Below are positions 34,160 to 42,604 of a stretch of DNA of 64,000 nucleotides, one piece after another. Made by a program: the position numbers and the translations under genes. The stretch comes from Glutamicibacter ardleyensis. GTDB lineage: Bacteria > Actinomycetota > Actinomycetes > Actinomycetales > Micrococcaceae. The DNA lies in contig NZ_BMKX01000012.1 in assembly GCF_014644555.1 (NCBI RefSeq), forward strand, positions 1-64,000. Direction: 5' to 3'. Numbering within the stretch: position 1 is the stretch's first letter; every line of letters begins with the position of its first letter. A model generated the notes under the pieces. The model made no database searches and was not told the DNA's origin. It worked only from the letters and a program-made list of their open reading frames with translations.

Positions 34160-35149
34160 TTAGTCCTTTGGGGTGGATGATTTTGCTGCAAGCTCGGCTT
34201 CGTCTTGCGCAGGAGGTTCAGGTAGTTCGGGAGCTTCAGGTAGTTCGGGAGCTTCAGGTGCTTCGTGGTGGATCGATGACGGTTCCACGAGCTCGGCAGG
34301 ATTGGGCGGCTCGGGTTCTTTCGCGATTTCAGAGGTGGTATCCGTTGGAGGGGTATAAGCTTCCACCGCCACAGACTCCGCTGAGCTAGGTGTTTCTACG
34401 ATCTCGGTGTTAGTGGGTTCGTTCGCCGGCAGTTCCTGGGCTGGCTCGTTCTCGACATCGACTTCGAGGGCATCCGGACCGTTTTCGATCTGCGGGACGG
34501 CCTCGGTCCGTGGTGCCGAATCTTCGGTGGTGACTGTTTGTCCTGCGAAGACGACCGGCCCCTCCCAGCTATCGGGGACTCTAGAAACGACGGCGATGAC
34601 GGTGAGCTGGCGACGGGTATGGGTTAGTTCTTCCAACAATTCCAGCCATGTTGGTTCATCGATGCCGTGGCGATCCGGAGAATCAAAAACTAGGCAATCG
34701 GTGTCGTGGTTTTCCAAGGCAAGCCGAGTGAGAAGGTCTAGACGGATCTGTGGGTCGATAGTGTCGATCCAGTCTCCGGCGAGGTGGTCAAAACCATGTC
34801 TGGCTAACCATTTTTTACTTTGCGGTCGGCGCCAGAAAGGCCCGGGTATAAGAGATAGGTCCTCGCTGACTACGTCTCGAACCTTCAGGTGAGCCTCGGG
34901 TTCATTGACTTGCGGAGAGTCAACGATCGCGCTGTGTGTGCGTAGCGTTTTAATGCCAGGCGCTGTAGACCAATGGACCGTCCCCGAGCTGGGGCTCATG
35001 CGCCCAGAAAGCATCAGGGCGAGAGCGGTGCGCTCAAGCTGCGCATCGGCAACTACAAGCAATAGCGCTCCGCGCTCGACTGCCAGAGAGGTCTCGTCGA
35101 CGAGTTGGCCGTGGCGCCCTTTGAAGCTCAATGAATTAGCAATTAACAC
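34160..35149 (-). CDS. Degenerate ABC-ATPase-like protein with acidic tail
   Basis: A 329-residue protein. Residues 1-205 follow the layout of an ABC ATPase, but Walker A is replaced by VVADAQLERTALALMLSGR (no GK[ST]), no LSGGQ is visible, and Walker B reads CLVFDSPD with Ser in place of Glu. Residues about 215-329 are an acidic, Pro/Glu-rich disordered tail with tandem EAPELPEAPELPEPP repeats. It starts with GTG eight bases from the palindromic operator and has no well-spaced ribosome site, so a leaderless transcript is possible. It is the first gene of the YhgE/Pip-TetR operon. ATP hydrolysis is unlikely. Confidence 0.75.
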   Translation of the reverse strand: MLIANSLSFKGRHGQLVDETSLAVERGALLLVVADAQLERTALALMLSGRMSPSSGTVHWSTAPGIKTLRTHSAIVDSPQVNEPEAHLKVRDVVSEDLSLIPGPFWRRPQSKKWLARHGFDHLAGDWIDTIDPQIRLDLLTRLALENHDTDCLVFDSPDRHGIDEPTWLELLEELTHTRRQLTVIAVVSRVPDSWEGPVVFAGQTVTTEDSAPRTEAVPQIENGPDALEVDVENEPAQELPANEPTNTEIVETPSSAESVAVEAYTPPTDTTSEIAKEPEPPNPAELVEPSSIHHEAPEAPELPEAPELPEPPAQDEAELAAKSSTPKD

Positions 35150-35156
35150 CCCTTAA

Positions 35157-35190
35157 CACTAATTGAACTGACCGGTCAGTTCAATTAGTG
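35157..35190. promoter_or_regulatory. Perfect 34-bp palindrome, likely TetR operator
   Basis: CACTAATTGAACTGACC is followed directly by its exact reverse complement, centred at 35173/35174. The core ACTGACCGGTCAGT is typical of TetR/AcrR operators. It lies seven bases from the start of the degenerate ABC gene and about 180 bases from the secreted nuclease gene. Repression of the YhgE/Pip operon by its own TetR protein is the expected use. Confidence 0.85.
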
Positions 35191-35275
35191 CGGAAGTTTA
35201 TTTACTCACCAGTAGACGTGACGTGCGTCATGGTCTTGGATGGTTCATGGACCAACAACCGGAAACCATCTGATG

Positions 35276-35293
35276 ATTCATCATGAATTCATT
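35276..35293 (+). promoter_or_regulatory. Direct repeat ATTCATC-N4-ATTCATT (Pho-box-like)
   Basis: Two near-identical heptamers on an 11-bp period lie 76 bases before the nuclease start. A single GTTCATG occurs at about 35242. The geometry equals that before the P-loop gene (28277-28294). Extracellular nucleases are commonly induced by phosphate limitation through PhoP, which fits. Confidence 0.45.
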
Positions 35294-35368
35294 ATTGGCT
35301 GATTGAATCGATTGCGGGCCAACCGAGCGCTACCGCGCTGCGGTACTGACAACGAACTAGGACTTTCC

Positions 35369-37294
35369 ATGAAGAAACGCACCACGACAGCCTTTGCGGC
35401 TACCTGTCTAGGAACCGCATTGGTTGCTGGAATGATGGCGCCCGCCTCAGCGGCCGGAACCGGGAATGAGCTGACCGAGATCGAAGAAATTCAGGGCACC
35501 GGAAGCGCCACAGAAATGGCCGGCACACAGGTAAGTGTTCGAGGAATAGTCACCGGGGCATACGCAGAAGGTGGAATCCGAGGTTTCTACGTCCAGACGG
35601 CTGGTTCGGGAAGCGAGATCTCTCCGACCGGCAGCTCAGCGATTTTTGTGTATTCGGCTGGTGTCGCAAAGGTGGCGGTAGGTGATCATGTTCAGGTCTC
35701 TGGTGAAGTTGATGAATACTACGGAATGACTCAAATTAGCGCTACGGCAAAGGGTGTTGAAGTGCTCACTGAGCCGGCGGAAGCGATCAAGCCGCTGGCT
35801 ATCGATATTCCTGACACTGATGCTGCACGTGAACGATTTGAAGGAATGCTGATTGACCCACAGGGGCAATGGACCGTTGCTGATAACTACAGTTTGAATC
35901 AGTACGGCGAAATTACCTTGGCTGAAGGCACCAGCTCGATACTCGACGAAGAGCGCACCCTGCGCCAGGCCACCGACGTTTTCACGCCTGGAAGCGATGA
36001 AGCCAAGGCCTTGGAGGCCGAAAACGAATCTCGCGCACTGGTTCTAGATGACGGTGCCACTTTGAATTTCTTGGGTGCCGCGGCGAACAAGCTCGTTGAA
36101 GTACCGTATATTTCGGCGTCCGAGCATGTCACAGTAGGCAAAAGGGCTACCTTTACCGCTCCGGTCATCATGGATTACCGCTACGACCTGTGGCGACTGC
36201 AGCCACAGGGGCAGGTAGTAGGTGCTCAGGATTCCGACATTCCGGTGAGCTTTGAGCAAGTCATGAACGAAGCCCCGGCTGAAGTTGGCGGAAACGTAAG
36301 TGTGGGTAGCTTCAACGTGCTGAATTTCTTCACCACCACCGGAGACCAGCTTCAGGGTTGCACCTACTACACCGATCGTGAAGGCAACCCGATTTCGGTA
36401 CGCAGTGGTTGTGATGCTCGTGGTGCTGCAAATGCCGACAACCTCGCGCGTCAGCAGTCCAAGATCGTTACGGCATTGAACAAATTTGATGCAGACGTGG
36501 TGGTTCTTGAAGAAATTGAAAATTCGGCTCGTCTCGGTCAAGACCGAGACGCAGCCCTGCAAATCTTAGTGGATGCGTTGAACAAGGCTGCTGGCGAAAA
36601 GCGCTGGAGCTTCGCCCCGAGCCCAGAGGAAATTCCGGCTGACGAAGATGTCATTCGTACTGCCATGATTTACCAGCGTGATGCGGTGAAGCTCATTGAT
36701 GAATCGGTAGTGCTTGATGACGCTGCCTTTGATAATGCGCGTGACCCGCTAGCACAGGCGTTCCAACGCGTAGGTGGCAACTCTAAGACTCGTTTCCTTG
36801 TGGTGGCTAATCACTTCAAGTCCAAAGGCTCTGACCCTAAAGATGGCTCCGAGAACGCAGATCAGGGTGATGGCGCAGGGGCATGGAACGCCGCACGCGT
36901 CGAACAAGCCGAAGCCTTAGTAGATTTCGCCGAAGGACTGAAGAAGAAACGAAACACTAATAAGGTGCTATTGGCCGGTGACTTCAATTCCTATTCGGCA
37001 GAGGATCCTATCAAGGTGATGACTCGGGCTGGTTATGTTGATTTGGGTGCCGAGGCGAGTACTCACAGCTACCTCTTTGGAGGTCGAACCGGGTCGCTGG
37101 ATCATGTACTTGGATCGGCGGAAATTGCATCGACGGTGACCGGTGAAACAATCTGGAATATCAACGCGACGGAGTCCGTCGCTTATGAGTACAGCCGTTA
37201 CAACAACAACGTGGCTCAGCTGTTCTCCCCTGACCAGTTCCGCTCCTCGGATCATGATCCGGTGCTTGTTGGGCTTCAGCTGAACAAGAAGTAG
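35369..37294 (+). CDS. Secreted ExeM/NucH-type nuclease
   Basis: A 641-residue exported enzyme. The Sec signal peptide starts MKKRTTTAF and ends in MAPASAAG (cleavage about residue 30). An OB-fold-like region (about 50-140) precedes an endonuclease/exonuclease/phosphatase domain (about 310-640). Its motifs are GSFNVLNF, VLEEIENS, VVANHFKSKG, LLAGDFNSYS, GSLDHVLGS and SSDHDPVLVGL, giving the His/Asp catalytic and metal sites. The ATG at 35369 has AGGA six bases upstream; a longer frame from 35303 would bury the signal peptide. It probably degrades extracellular DNA for phosphate and nucleosides. Confidence 0.92.
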   Translation: MKKRTTTAFAATCLGTALVAGMMAPASAAGTGNELTEIEEIQGTGSATEMAGTQVSVRGIVTGAYAEGGIRGFYVQTAGSGSEISPTGSSAIFVYSAGVAKVAVGDHVQVSGEVDEYYGMTQISATAKGVEVLTEPAEAIKPLAIDIPDTDAARERFEGMLIDPQGQWTVADNYSLNQYGEITLAEGTSSILDEERTLRQATDVFTPGSDEAKALEAENESRALVLDDGATLNFLGAAANKLVEVPYISASEHVTVGKRATFTAPVIMDYRYDLWRLQPQGQVVGAQDSDIPVSFEQVMNEAPAEVGGNVSVGSFNVLNFFTTTGDQLQGCTYYTDREGNPISVRSGCDARGAANADNLARQQSKIVTALNKFDADVVVLEEIENSARLGQDRDAALQILVDALNKAAGEKRWSFAPSPEEIPADEDVIRTAMIYQRDAVKLIDESVVLDDAAFDNARDPLAQAFQRVGGNSKTRFLVVANHFKSKGSDPKDGSENADQGDGAGAWNAARVEQAEALVDFAEGLKKKRNTNKVLLAGDFNSYSAEDPIKVMTRAGYVDLGAEASTHSYLFGGRTGSLDHVLGSAEIASTVTGETIWNINATESVAYEYSRYNNNVAQLFSPDQFRSSDHDPVLVGLQLNKK

Positions 37295-37301
37295 ACGTGG
37301 T

Positions 37302-37335
37302 GAATCCGGCGGATCGAAGTTGATTCGCCGGATTC
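37302..37335 (+). terminator. Terminator after the nuclease gene
   Basis: GAATCCGGCG and CGCCGGATTC form a 10-bp stem across a 14-base loop, followed by TCTTT, eight bases past the stop codon. Confidence 0.75.
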
Positions 37336-37474
37336 TCTTTGGAGAAAAAAGTTTACCGACAACATTCGAAGACCGAGATTGAATGAACAATTTGACCTGT
37401 CTTCTTTTAGTCGTTAGCTGAAAATAAAGAATCTCCAAAAAGTATTCGTTTGCGCATCGTTCTGGGGCTCGGCC

Positions 37475-37502
37475 TTGACAACGGTTTGTGATCGGGCAGA
37501 AT
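37475..37502 (+). promoter_or_regulatory. Promoter of the beta-glucoside operon
   Basis: A perfect -35 box TTGACA (37475-37480) and a -10-like CAGAAT (37497-37502) are separated by 16 bases. The first LacI-type operator begins 16 bases downstream, where a bound repressor would block initiation. Confidence 0.65.
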
Positions 37503-37518
37503 ATGGGAAAGATGATTT

Positions 37519-37534
37519 GTGAGAGCGCTCACAC
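37519..37534. promoter_or_regulatory. LacI-family operator 1
   Basis: GTGAGAGCGCTCACAC has the GAGCGCTC core of CebR/LacI-type operators with near-perfect symmetry. It lies just after the predicted transcription start. The LacI-type gene at 42605 is the likely binder. Confidence 0.75.
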
Positions 37535-37605
37535 GGTGTTTATTTTAGGCGCTTTTATGCTTCATAGTCCGGTAGAAACCCGAAAGGTGGATACCTGTTC
37601 TACCC

Positions 37606-37619
37606 TGAGAGCGCTCTCA
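37606..37619. promoter_or_regulatory. LacI-family operator 2
   Basis: TGAGAGCGCTCTCA is a perfect 14-bp palindrome matching the CebR consensus (TGGGAGCGCTCCCA-like). Its centre is 86 bases from operator 1, close to eight helical turns, so looping by a tetramer or dual-site repression is possible. Confidence 0.8.
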
Positions 37620-37676
37620 TTTTGGATGTGACGGAGCCTCTCGACCTCTCATACCCGCACTCACACTGGAGACAAG

Positions 37677-39008
37677 ATGAAAACCTCGAGCAAAACAAAG
37701 CTCGCGCAATCGGTCGCACTGCTAGGCACTCTTGCCTTGCTAGCGACAGGTTGCAGCAACGCGGACGATGCCGCGAAGGCGGACCCGGCCTCCGCAGACA
37801 ATCCGGTCACCCTGACGGTCACGACTTTCGGCGCCATGGGTCTAGATGACTTGTACGAAAAGTATGAAAAGGAAAATCCGGGCGTCACTATTGAGGCAAC
37901 CAACATCGACACCGGTGGCAATGCGCTGGTCGATTGGAAAACCAAGCAGGCTTCAGGCGCAGGTCTTCCTGACATCCAGGCAGTCGAAGAGGGTTGGCTA
38001 GGACAGGTTATGGCCGTCTCTGATTCCTTTAGCGATCTGCGTGACTACGGAATAGAAGATCTCAAGTCCCAGTGGGTCGACTGGAAAGTTGAGCAGGCAA
38101 CTGACAAAGACGGACGCATCATTGGCTACGGTACCGATATTGGCCCGGAAGGAATTTGCTTTAACTCGAAGCTCCTTGAAAAAGCCGGTATGCCTTCAGA
38201 GCGTAGCGAATTTGCTGAATTCATCGGTGGACAGGATTCCACTTGGGAAGACTACTTCGCCGCTGGTAAAAAATACGAGGAAAAAACCGGAAAGGCTTGG
38301 TTTGATCAGTCCGGTTTTGTCTGGAACGCCATGGTCAACCAACTCGACGAAGGGTATTACAAAAAGGACGGATCGTTGAATATTGACGGCAACGCCGAAC
38401 TTAGCAACCGCTGGAAGATGTTGGCAGATGCTACTGAAGCAGGGTTGTCGTCCGGACAGACTCAATGGGACTGGGGTAAAGGGCAAGCCTTCTTGGATGG
38501 TTCTTTCGCTACCATGCCTTGCCCGGGGTGGATGCTAGGTAACGTCAAGGGTCAAGTTGAAGGTGCAGGCGGCGACGCAACATCGGGTTGGGACTTCGCC
38601 GGGGTCTTCCCTGGTGGACCAGCGAACTGGGGAGGAACCTTCCTCACCATTCCAACAACCTCGAAGAATCCAGTCGAAGCAGCCAAACTCGCTACGTGGC
38701 TGACCAACGCACAGTCTCAGGCGGCAGCATTCGAAGCAGCCGGAACTTTCCCAAGCAACCTTGAAGCGCAGAGCTCCGAACAGGTCCTTGGAAGCAACGA
38801 ACTGACCAAATTTTTCAACGATGCTCCGATTGGTCAACTACTGGCAGAACGTGCAGAAGGTGTGAAAGCACAGTTCAAGGGGGCCGATGATTCGGTCATC
38901 CAAGAGCAGGTTTTTGGTCCAGCGACGATCGCTTTGGATGGTGGCAAGGATGGACAAGCCGCATGGGATGAAGCTATGTCGACCATGAAGAACTTGGACA
39001 TCAAGTAA
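37677..39008 (+). CDS. Sugar ABC transporter substrate-binding lipoprotein (CebE-like)
   Basis: A 443-residue solute-binding protein. The lipoprotein signal ends LALLATGC, and a type-1 extracellular solute-binding fold follows (LTVTTFGAMGLDDLYEKYEK, then GEGI-type GPEGICFNSKLLEKAGMP). It is the first gene of an operon that continues with two permeases, a beta-glucosidase and a LacI regulator. Cellobiose or related beta-glucosides are the likely cargo, inferred from the GH1 neighbour. No ATPase is encoded here; a shared MsiK-type ATPase elsewhere is expected. Confidence 0.9.
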   Translation: MKTSSKTKLAQSVALLGTLALLATGCSNADDAAKADPASADNPVTLTVTTFGAMGLDDLYEKYEKENPGVTIEATNIDTGGNALVDWKTKQASGAGLPDIQAVEEGWLGQVMAVSDSFSDLRDYGIEDLKSQWVDWKVEQATDKDGRIIGYGTDIGPEGICFNSKLLEKAGMPSERSEFAEFIGGQDSTWEDYFAAGKKYEEKTGKAWFDQSGFVWNAMVNQLDEGYYKKDGSLNIDGNAELSNRWKMLADATEAGLSSGQTQWDWGKGQAFLDGSFATMPCPGWMLGNVKGQVEGAGGDATSGWDFAGVFPGGPANWGGTFLTIPTTSKNPVEAAKLATWLTNAQSQAAAFEAAGTFPSNLEAQSSEQVLGSNELTKFFNDAPIGQLLAERAEGVKAQFKGADDSVIQEQVFGPATIALDGGKDGQAAWDEAMSTMKNLDIK

Positions 39009-39066
39009 TCACCGCCGGTAGGCCGGCTGAATCATCGGCCGGCCTTCTGGGAAAGAGAAATCGATA

Positions 39067-40227
39067 ATGAGCATCATGACCAACAATGCTTCGGATGCCA
39101 CAGGAGATACTGTGCCACCGGGGGAGCCAACCCCAGACGCGACTTATCGCGCCGGTGATCCGGTGCAGGAGAAGAAAATGCGTCGCCGGCACCGCTGGGG
39201 ACAGTTTGATTTCAAATACTCGCCTTATCTCTATGTCTCGCCGTTCTTTATTCTGTTCGCACTGGTCGGACTCTTTCCGCTGATCTACACCTTCGTAGTT
39301 TCCATCAATGACTGGGATCTGCTCGGAGGAGCCGGCGAATGGGTGGGCCTAGATAACTACGTGGCCGAAATCAGCTCTCCGCTCTTTTGGAACTCGCTGT
39401 TCAATACGTTCAGCATCTTCCTGCTCTCGGCGATTCCGCAGTTGCTCGTAGCAACCTTCATCGCGGCCATTCTGGACCAGAACATCCGGGCGAAAACATT
39501 CTGGCGAATGAGCGTGCTGATTCCCTACGTGGTCACCCCTGTTGCAGTCACGCTCATCTTCTCCTCTGCTTTTGATGAGAAATACGGGCTAATCAACAAC
39601 CTGCTCCAAACCATCAATATTGATCCGGTGGCCTGGAAAAGTGAAGTAATTCCCTCCCATCTAGCCATCGCGACCATGGTGAACTGGCGTTGGACCGGCT
39701 ATAACGCTCTGATTCTTTTGGCAGCCATGCAGGCAGTTCCCCGCGAACTGCACGAATCGGCAGCTATCGACGGGGCCGGTTCACTGCGCAGATTCTTTGC
39801 AATTACTTTGCCAAGTATCAGACCCACAATGATCTTTGTCGTCATCACCGCAACCATCGGTGGACTACAAATTTTTACCGAACCAAAACTATTCAACCCC
39901 AGTAGTTCGGTGCCTGGTGGCCCCGAACGCGAATACCAGACCACGGTGCTCTACCTGTGGGATCTGGCATTCAACCGTGGCGACTTTGGCCGTGCCTCTG
40001 CGGTCGCGTGGATGTTGTTCTTGATCATCATCCTGATCGGACTGATCAACTTCTTCCTGTCGGGTTCAATTGCTTCATCTTCCGAAGGGGGAAGTCGTAA
40101 AAACCGTCGCCAGCAACGCAGAGCGCACAAACATGCGGTGCAAATGGCTCAGTCAAAGATTGCTTCAAACCGTATGTCCGGCTCGAATGTAACGGCCGGC
40201 GAAAAGGGCGGAGAATCCCATGAGTAG
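39067..40227 (+). CDS. Sugar ABC transporter permease (CebF/MalF-like)
   Basis: A 386-residue inner-membrane permease. Six hydrophobic segments start at about residue 55 (YLYVSPFFILFALVGLFPLI). The EAA loop is ELHESAAIDGAGSLRRFFAITLP. The N-terminal 45 residues and the C-terminal 45 (basic, SRKNRRQQRRAHKHAVQ) are unusually long cytoplasmic tails. The stop overlaps the next permease by eight bases. With its partner it forms the channel for the sugar delivered by the lipoprotein. Confidence 0.9.
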   Translation: MSIMTNNASDATGDTVPPGEPTPDATYRAGDPVQEKKMRRRHRWGQFDFKYSPYLYVSPFFILFALVGLFPLIYTFVVSINDWDLLGGAGEWVGLDNYVAEISSPLFWNSLFNTFSIFLLSAIPQLLVATFIAAILDQNIRAKTFWRMSVLIPYVVTPVAVTLIFSSAFDEKYGLINNLLQTINIDPVAWKSEVIPSHLAIATMVNWRWTGYNALILLAAMQAVPRELHESAAIDGAGSLRRFFAITLPSIRPTMIFVVITATIGGLQIFTEPKLFNPSSSVPGGPEREYQTTVLYLWDLAFNRGDFGRASAVAWMLFLIIILIGLINFFLSGSIASSSEGGSRKNRRQQRRAHKHAVQMAQSKIASNRMSGSNVTAGEKGGESHE

Positions 40228-41104
40228 CGCAACGTTAGCTAAAACTACGGCAGCTAAAAAATCTGGTGCCAAAGGTAAAAATTTCTCGATGGATCGCCGT
40301 CCTGGATTTCTTACTTATGGATTATTGATCGCATTTTTCCTGGGCAGCACCTACCCGTTGTGGTATTCGCTGTTGATCGGTTCAAATACAGGAGCGGTGT
40401 TCGCCTCCACCTACCCACCGCTACTACCTGGCGGCGCTTTCTGGACGAATGTTGCCGAGGTTTTTAACACCATTGATTTCTGGGGTGCTCTAGCAAATAG
40501 CGTCCTCGTTTCCTCGGTCATCACGCTTTCGGTGGTCACGTTTTCCACCTTGGCCGGATACGCGTTCGCTAAGCTACGCTTCCGTGGGCGTCAGGGACTA
40601 CTAGTCTTCGTGATCGCGACTCTGGCTGTACCAACGCAGCTGGGTATTATTCCGCTGTTCATGGTCATGAAGGAATTCGGTTGGACCGGCTCCCTGGGGG
40701 CAGTCATGGTGCCCACCTTGGTTACCGCTTTCGGAGTGTTCTTCATGCGCCAATATTTGGTGGATGTAGTGCCCGATGAATTGATCGAGGCTGCCCGTAT
40801 TGATGGGGCGAGCATGATCGGAACCTTCTGGCATGTAGGCGTGCCGGCAGCGCGCCCAGCAATGGCTATTCTGGCTCTCTTCACTTTCATGACCGCATGG
40901 ACCGACTATCTCTGGCCAATGCTTGTAGCACCGCAAAACCCCACCTTGCAGGTGGCACTGAGCCAACTGCAATCCGCAAAGTATGTGGACTACACGATTG
41001 TGATGTCCGGGGCCTTGATGGCCACCATCCCGCTGTTATTGCTATTCGTAGTGGCGGGCAAACAACTTGTATCTGGAATTATGGCAGGAGCTGTAAAGGG
41101 CTAA
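40220..41104 (+). CDS. Sugar ABC transporter permease (CebG/MalG-like)
   Basis: A 294-residue permease with six segments and the EAA motif ELIEAARIDGASMIGTFWHV. A basic N-terminal tail (KTTAAKKSGAKGKNFSMDRR) precedes the first membrane segment. The TAATG overlap couples its stop to the beta-glucosidase start. It forms a heterodimer with the upstream permease. Confidence 0.9.
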   Translation: MSSATLAKTTAAKKSGAKGKNFSMDRRPGFLTYGLLIAFFLGSTYPLWYSLLIGSNTGAVFASTYPPLLPGGAFWTNVAEVFNTIDFWGALANSVLVSSVITLSVVTFSTLAGYAFAKLRFRGRQGLLVFVIATLAVPTQLGIIPLFMVMKEFGWTGSLGAVMVPTLVTAFGVFFMRQYLVDVVPDELIEAARIDGASMIGTFWHVGVPAARPAMAILALFTFMTAWTDYLWPMLVAPQNPTLQVALSQLQSAKYVDYTIVMSGALMATIPLLLLFVVAGKQLVSGIMAGAVKG

Positions 41105-42522
41105 TGACGAAACATCTATCTGAAAACTTTGCTTGGCCTAAAGAATTTCTTTGGGGCTCGGCCACCGCGGCCGCGCAAATTGAGGGAGCGAGTCACAGCT
41201 ACGGTAAGGAAGACTCCGTCTGGGATGCATTCGCACGTAAAGAAGGGGTGATCGCAGGAGGGGACAATCTCAAAGTAGCAGTGGATCATTACCACCGGTA
41301 TCAAGAAGACGTGGGGCTGATGCGTGAACTCGGTCTAGACTCCTACCGATTCTCTACCAGCTGGGCCCGAGTCGTTCCAGGAGGGCGAAGCGTTAACAGG
41401 GAAGGTCTCGATTTCTATTCAAGGTTAGTAGACGAACTGTTGGAGAACGGGATCCTGCCGTGGCTGACCCTTTACCACTGGGATATGCCACAAGCACTTG
41501 AAGACCAAGGTGGTTGGACCAACCGAGATACCGCCTATAAGTTTGTCGAGTATGCGGAAGCGATCTATGCAAAGCTCGGTGACCGGGTGAACCACTGGAC
41601 GACGTTTAATGAACCTTTATGTTCTTCGCTCATTGGATACGCTGCAGGCGAGCACGCACCTGGACGCCAAGAACCGGCGGCGGCCCTGGCAGCGGTGCAT
41701 CATCAGCATCTGGGCCATGGGCTAGCGACGCAGCGATTGCGTGAACTTGGTGCTCAAGAACTTGGTATCACCTTGAACCTCACCAACGCGGTGCCCAACG
41801 ATCCTACTGATCCCGTGGATTTAGAAGCGGCACGTCGGATTGACGCACTATGGAATCGGATGTTCTTAGATCCGTTGCTCCGTGGTTCATATCCTGAGGA
41901 TCTTTTACAAGATGTCTCCGGGCTGGGACTGGCCGAAGTTATTCAGCCAGGTGACTTGGAAATCATCCACCAGCCCATCGATTTTTTGGGTGTGAACCAC
42001 TATCACGATGACAATGTCTCGGGACATCCATTGGCAGGCGATGGACCTGAAGCTGTCGTGCCCACCGACGCTCCTAAATCCTCACCCTTTGTTGGCAGTG
42101 AATACGTCACGTTCCCGAGCCGGGACTTACCGCGTACAGCTATGGGCTGGGAGGTAAACCCGCAGGGCCTGCGGGTGCTGCTGAACCGGTTGAAGGCAGA
42201 TTATTCGGATCTTCCAGCGCTATATATCACCGAAAACGGAGCTTCTTACACCGATGAGTTGTCGCCGGATGGAACAGTGGCAGACACGGAACGCAGCGAG
42301 TACATCTTTGACCATCTCGACGCCGTCGCTGGTGCTATCGAAGACGGCGTGAGCGTTCGTGGGTATTTCGTATGGTCCTTGTTAGATAACTTCGAATGGG
42401 CTTGGGGATATCAGAAGAGATTTGGCATTATCTATGTGGATTATGAAACGCAGGAGCGCATTATTAAGGACAGTGGTCGGGCCTACGCAGGACTGATCGC
42501 AGCCAACCGTACAATGGCATAG
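41104..42522 (+). CDS. GH1 beta-glucosidase
   Basis: A 472-residue cytoplasmic glycoside hydrolase family 1 enzyme. The N-terminal signature FLWGSATAAAQIEGA, the acid/base Glu in WTTFNEPL and the nucleophile Glu in YITENGA are all present, with YFVWSLLDNFEWAWGY near the end. It probably splits imported cellobiose or aryl-beta-glucosides to glucose. I take the ATG at 41104 that overlaps the permease stop; upstream in-frame codons lie inside the permease gene. There is no signal peptide. Confidence 0.93.
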   Translation: MTKHLSENFAWPKEFLWGSATAAAQIEGASHSYGKEDSVWDAFARKEGVIAGGDNLKVAVDHYHRYQEDVGLMRELGLDSYRFSTSWARVVPGGRSVNREGLDFYSRLVDELLENGILPWLTLYHWDMPQALEDQGGWTNRDTAYKFVEYAEAIYAKLGDRVNHWTTFNEPLCSSLIGYAAGEHAPGRQEPAAALAAVHHQHLGHGLATQRLRELGAQELGITLNLTNAVPNDPTDPVDLEAARRIDALWNRMFLDPLLRGSYPEDLLQDVSGLGLAEVIQPGDLEIIHQPIDFLGVNHYHDDNVSGHPLAGDGPEAVVPTDAPKSSPFVGSEYVTFPSRDLPRTAMGWEVNPQGLRVLLNRLKADYSDLPALYITENGASYTDELSPDGTVADTERSEYIFDHLDAVAGAIEDGVSVRGYFVWSLLDNFEWAWGYQKRFGIIYVDYETQERIIKDSGRAYAGLIAANRTMA

Positions 42523-42604
42523 CATCGGTGCGTGGCGTTTACTCAAGCGCCACGCGCCACACACAAGTAATAAGGAATAACCCAGCTACCGCGAAGAAGT
42601 CACG

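Larger units (their letters stand above)
37336..37676. other. Control region of the beta-glucoside operon
   Basis: No gene is seen. The region contains an AT-rich segment, a strong promoter and two LacI-type operators (listed separately), and a leader of about 57 bases between the second operator and the ATG. Confidence 0.7.
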
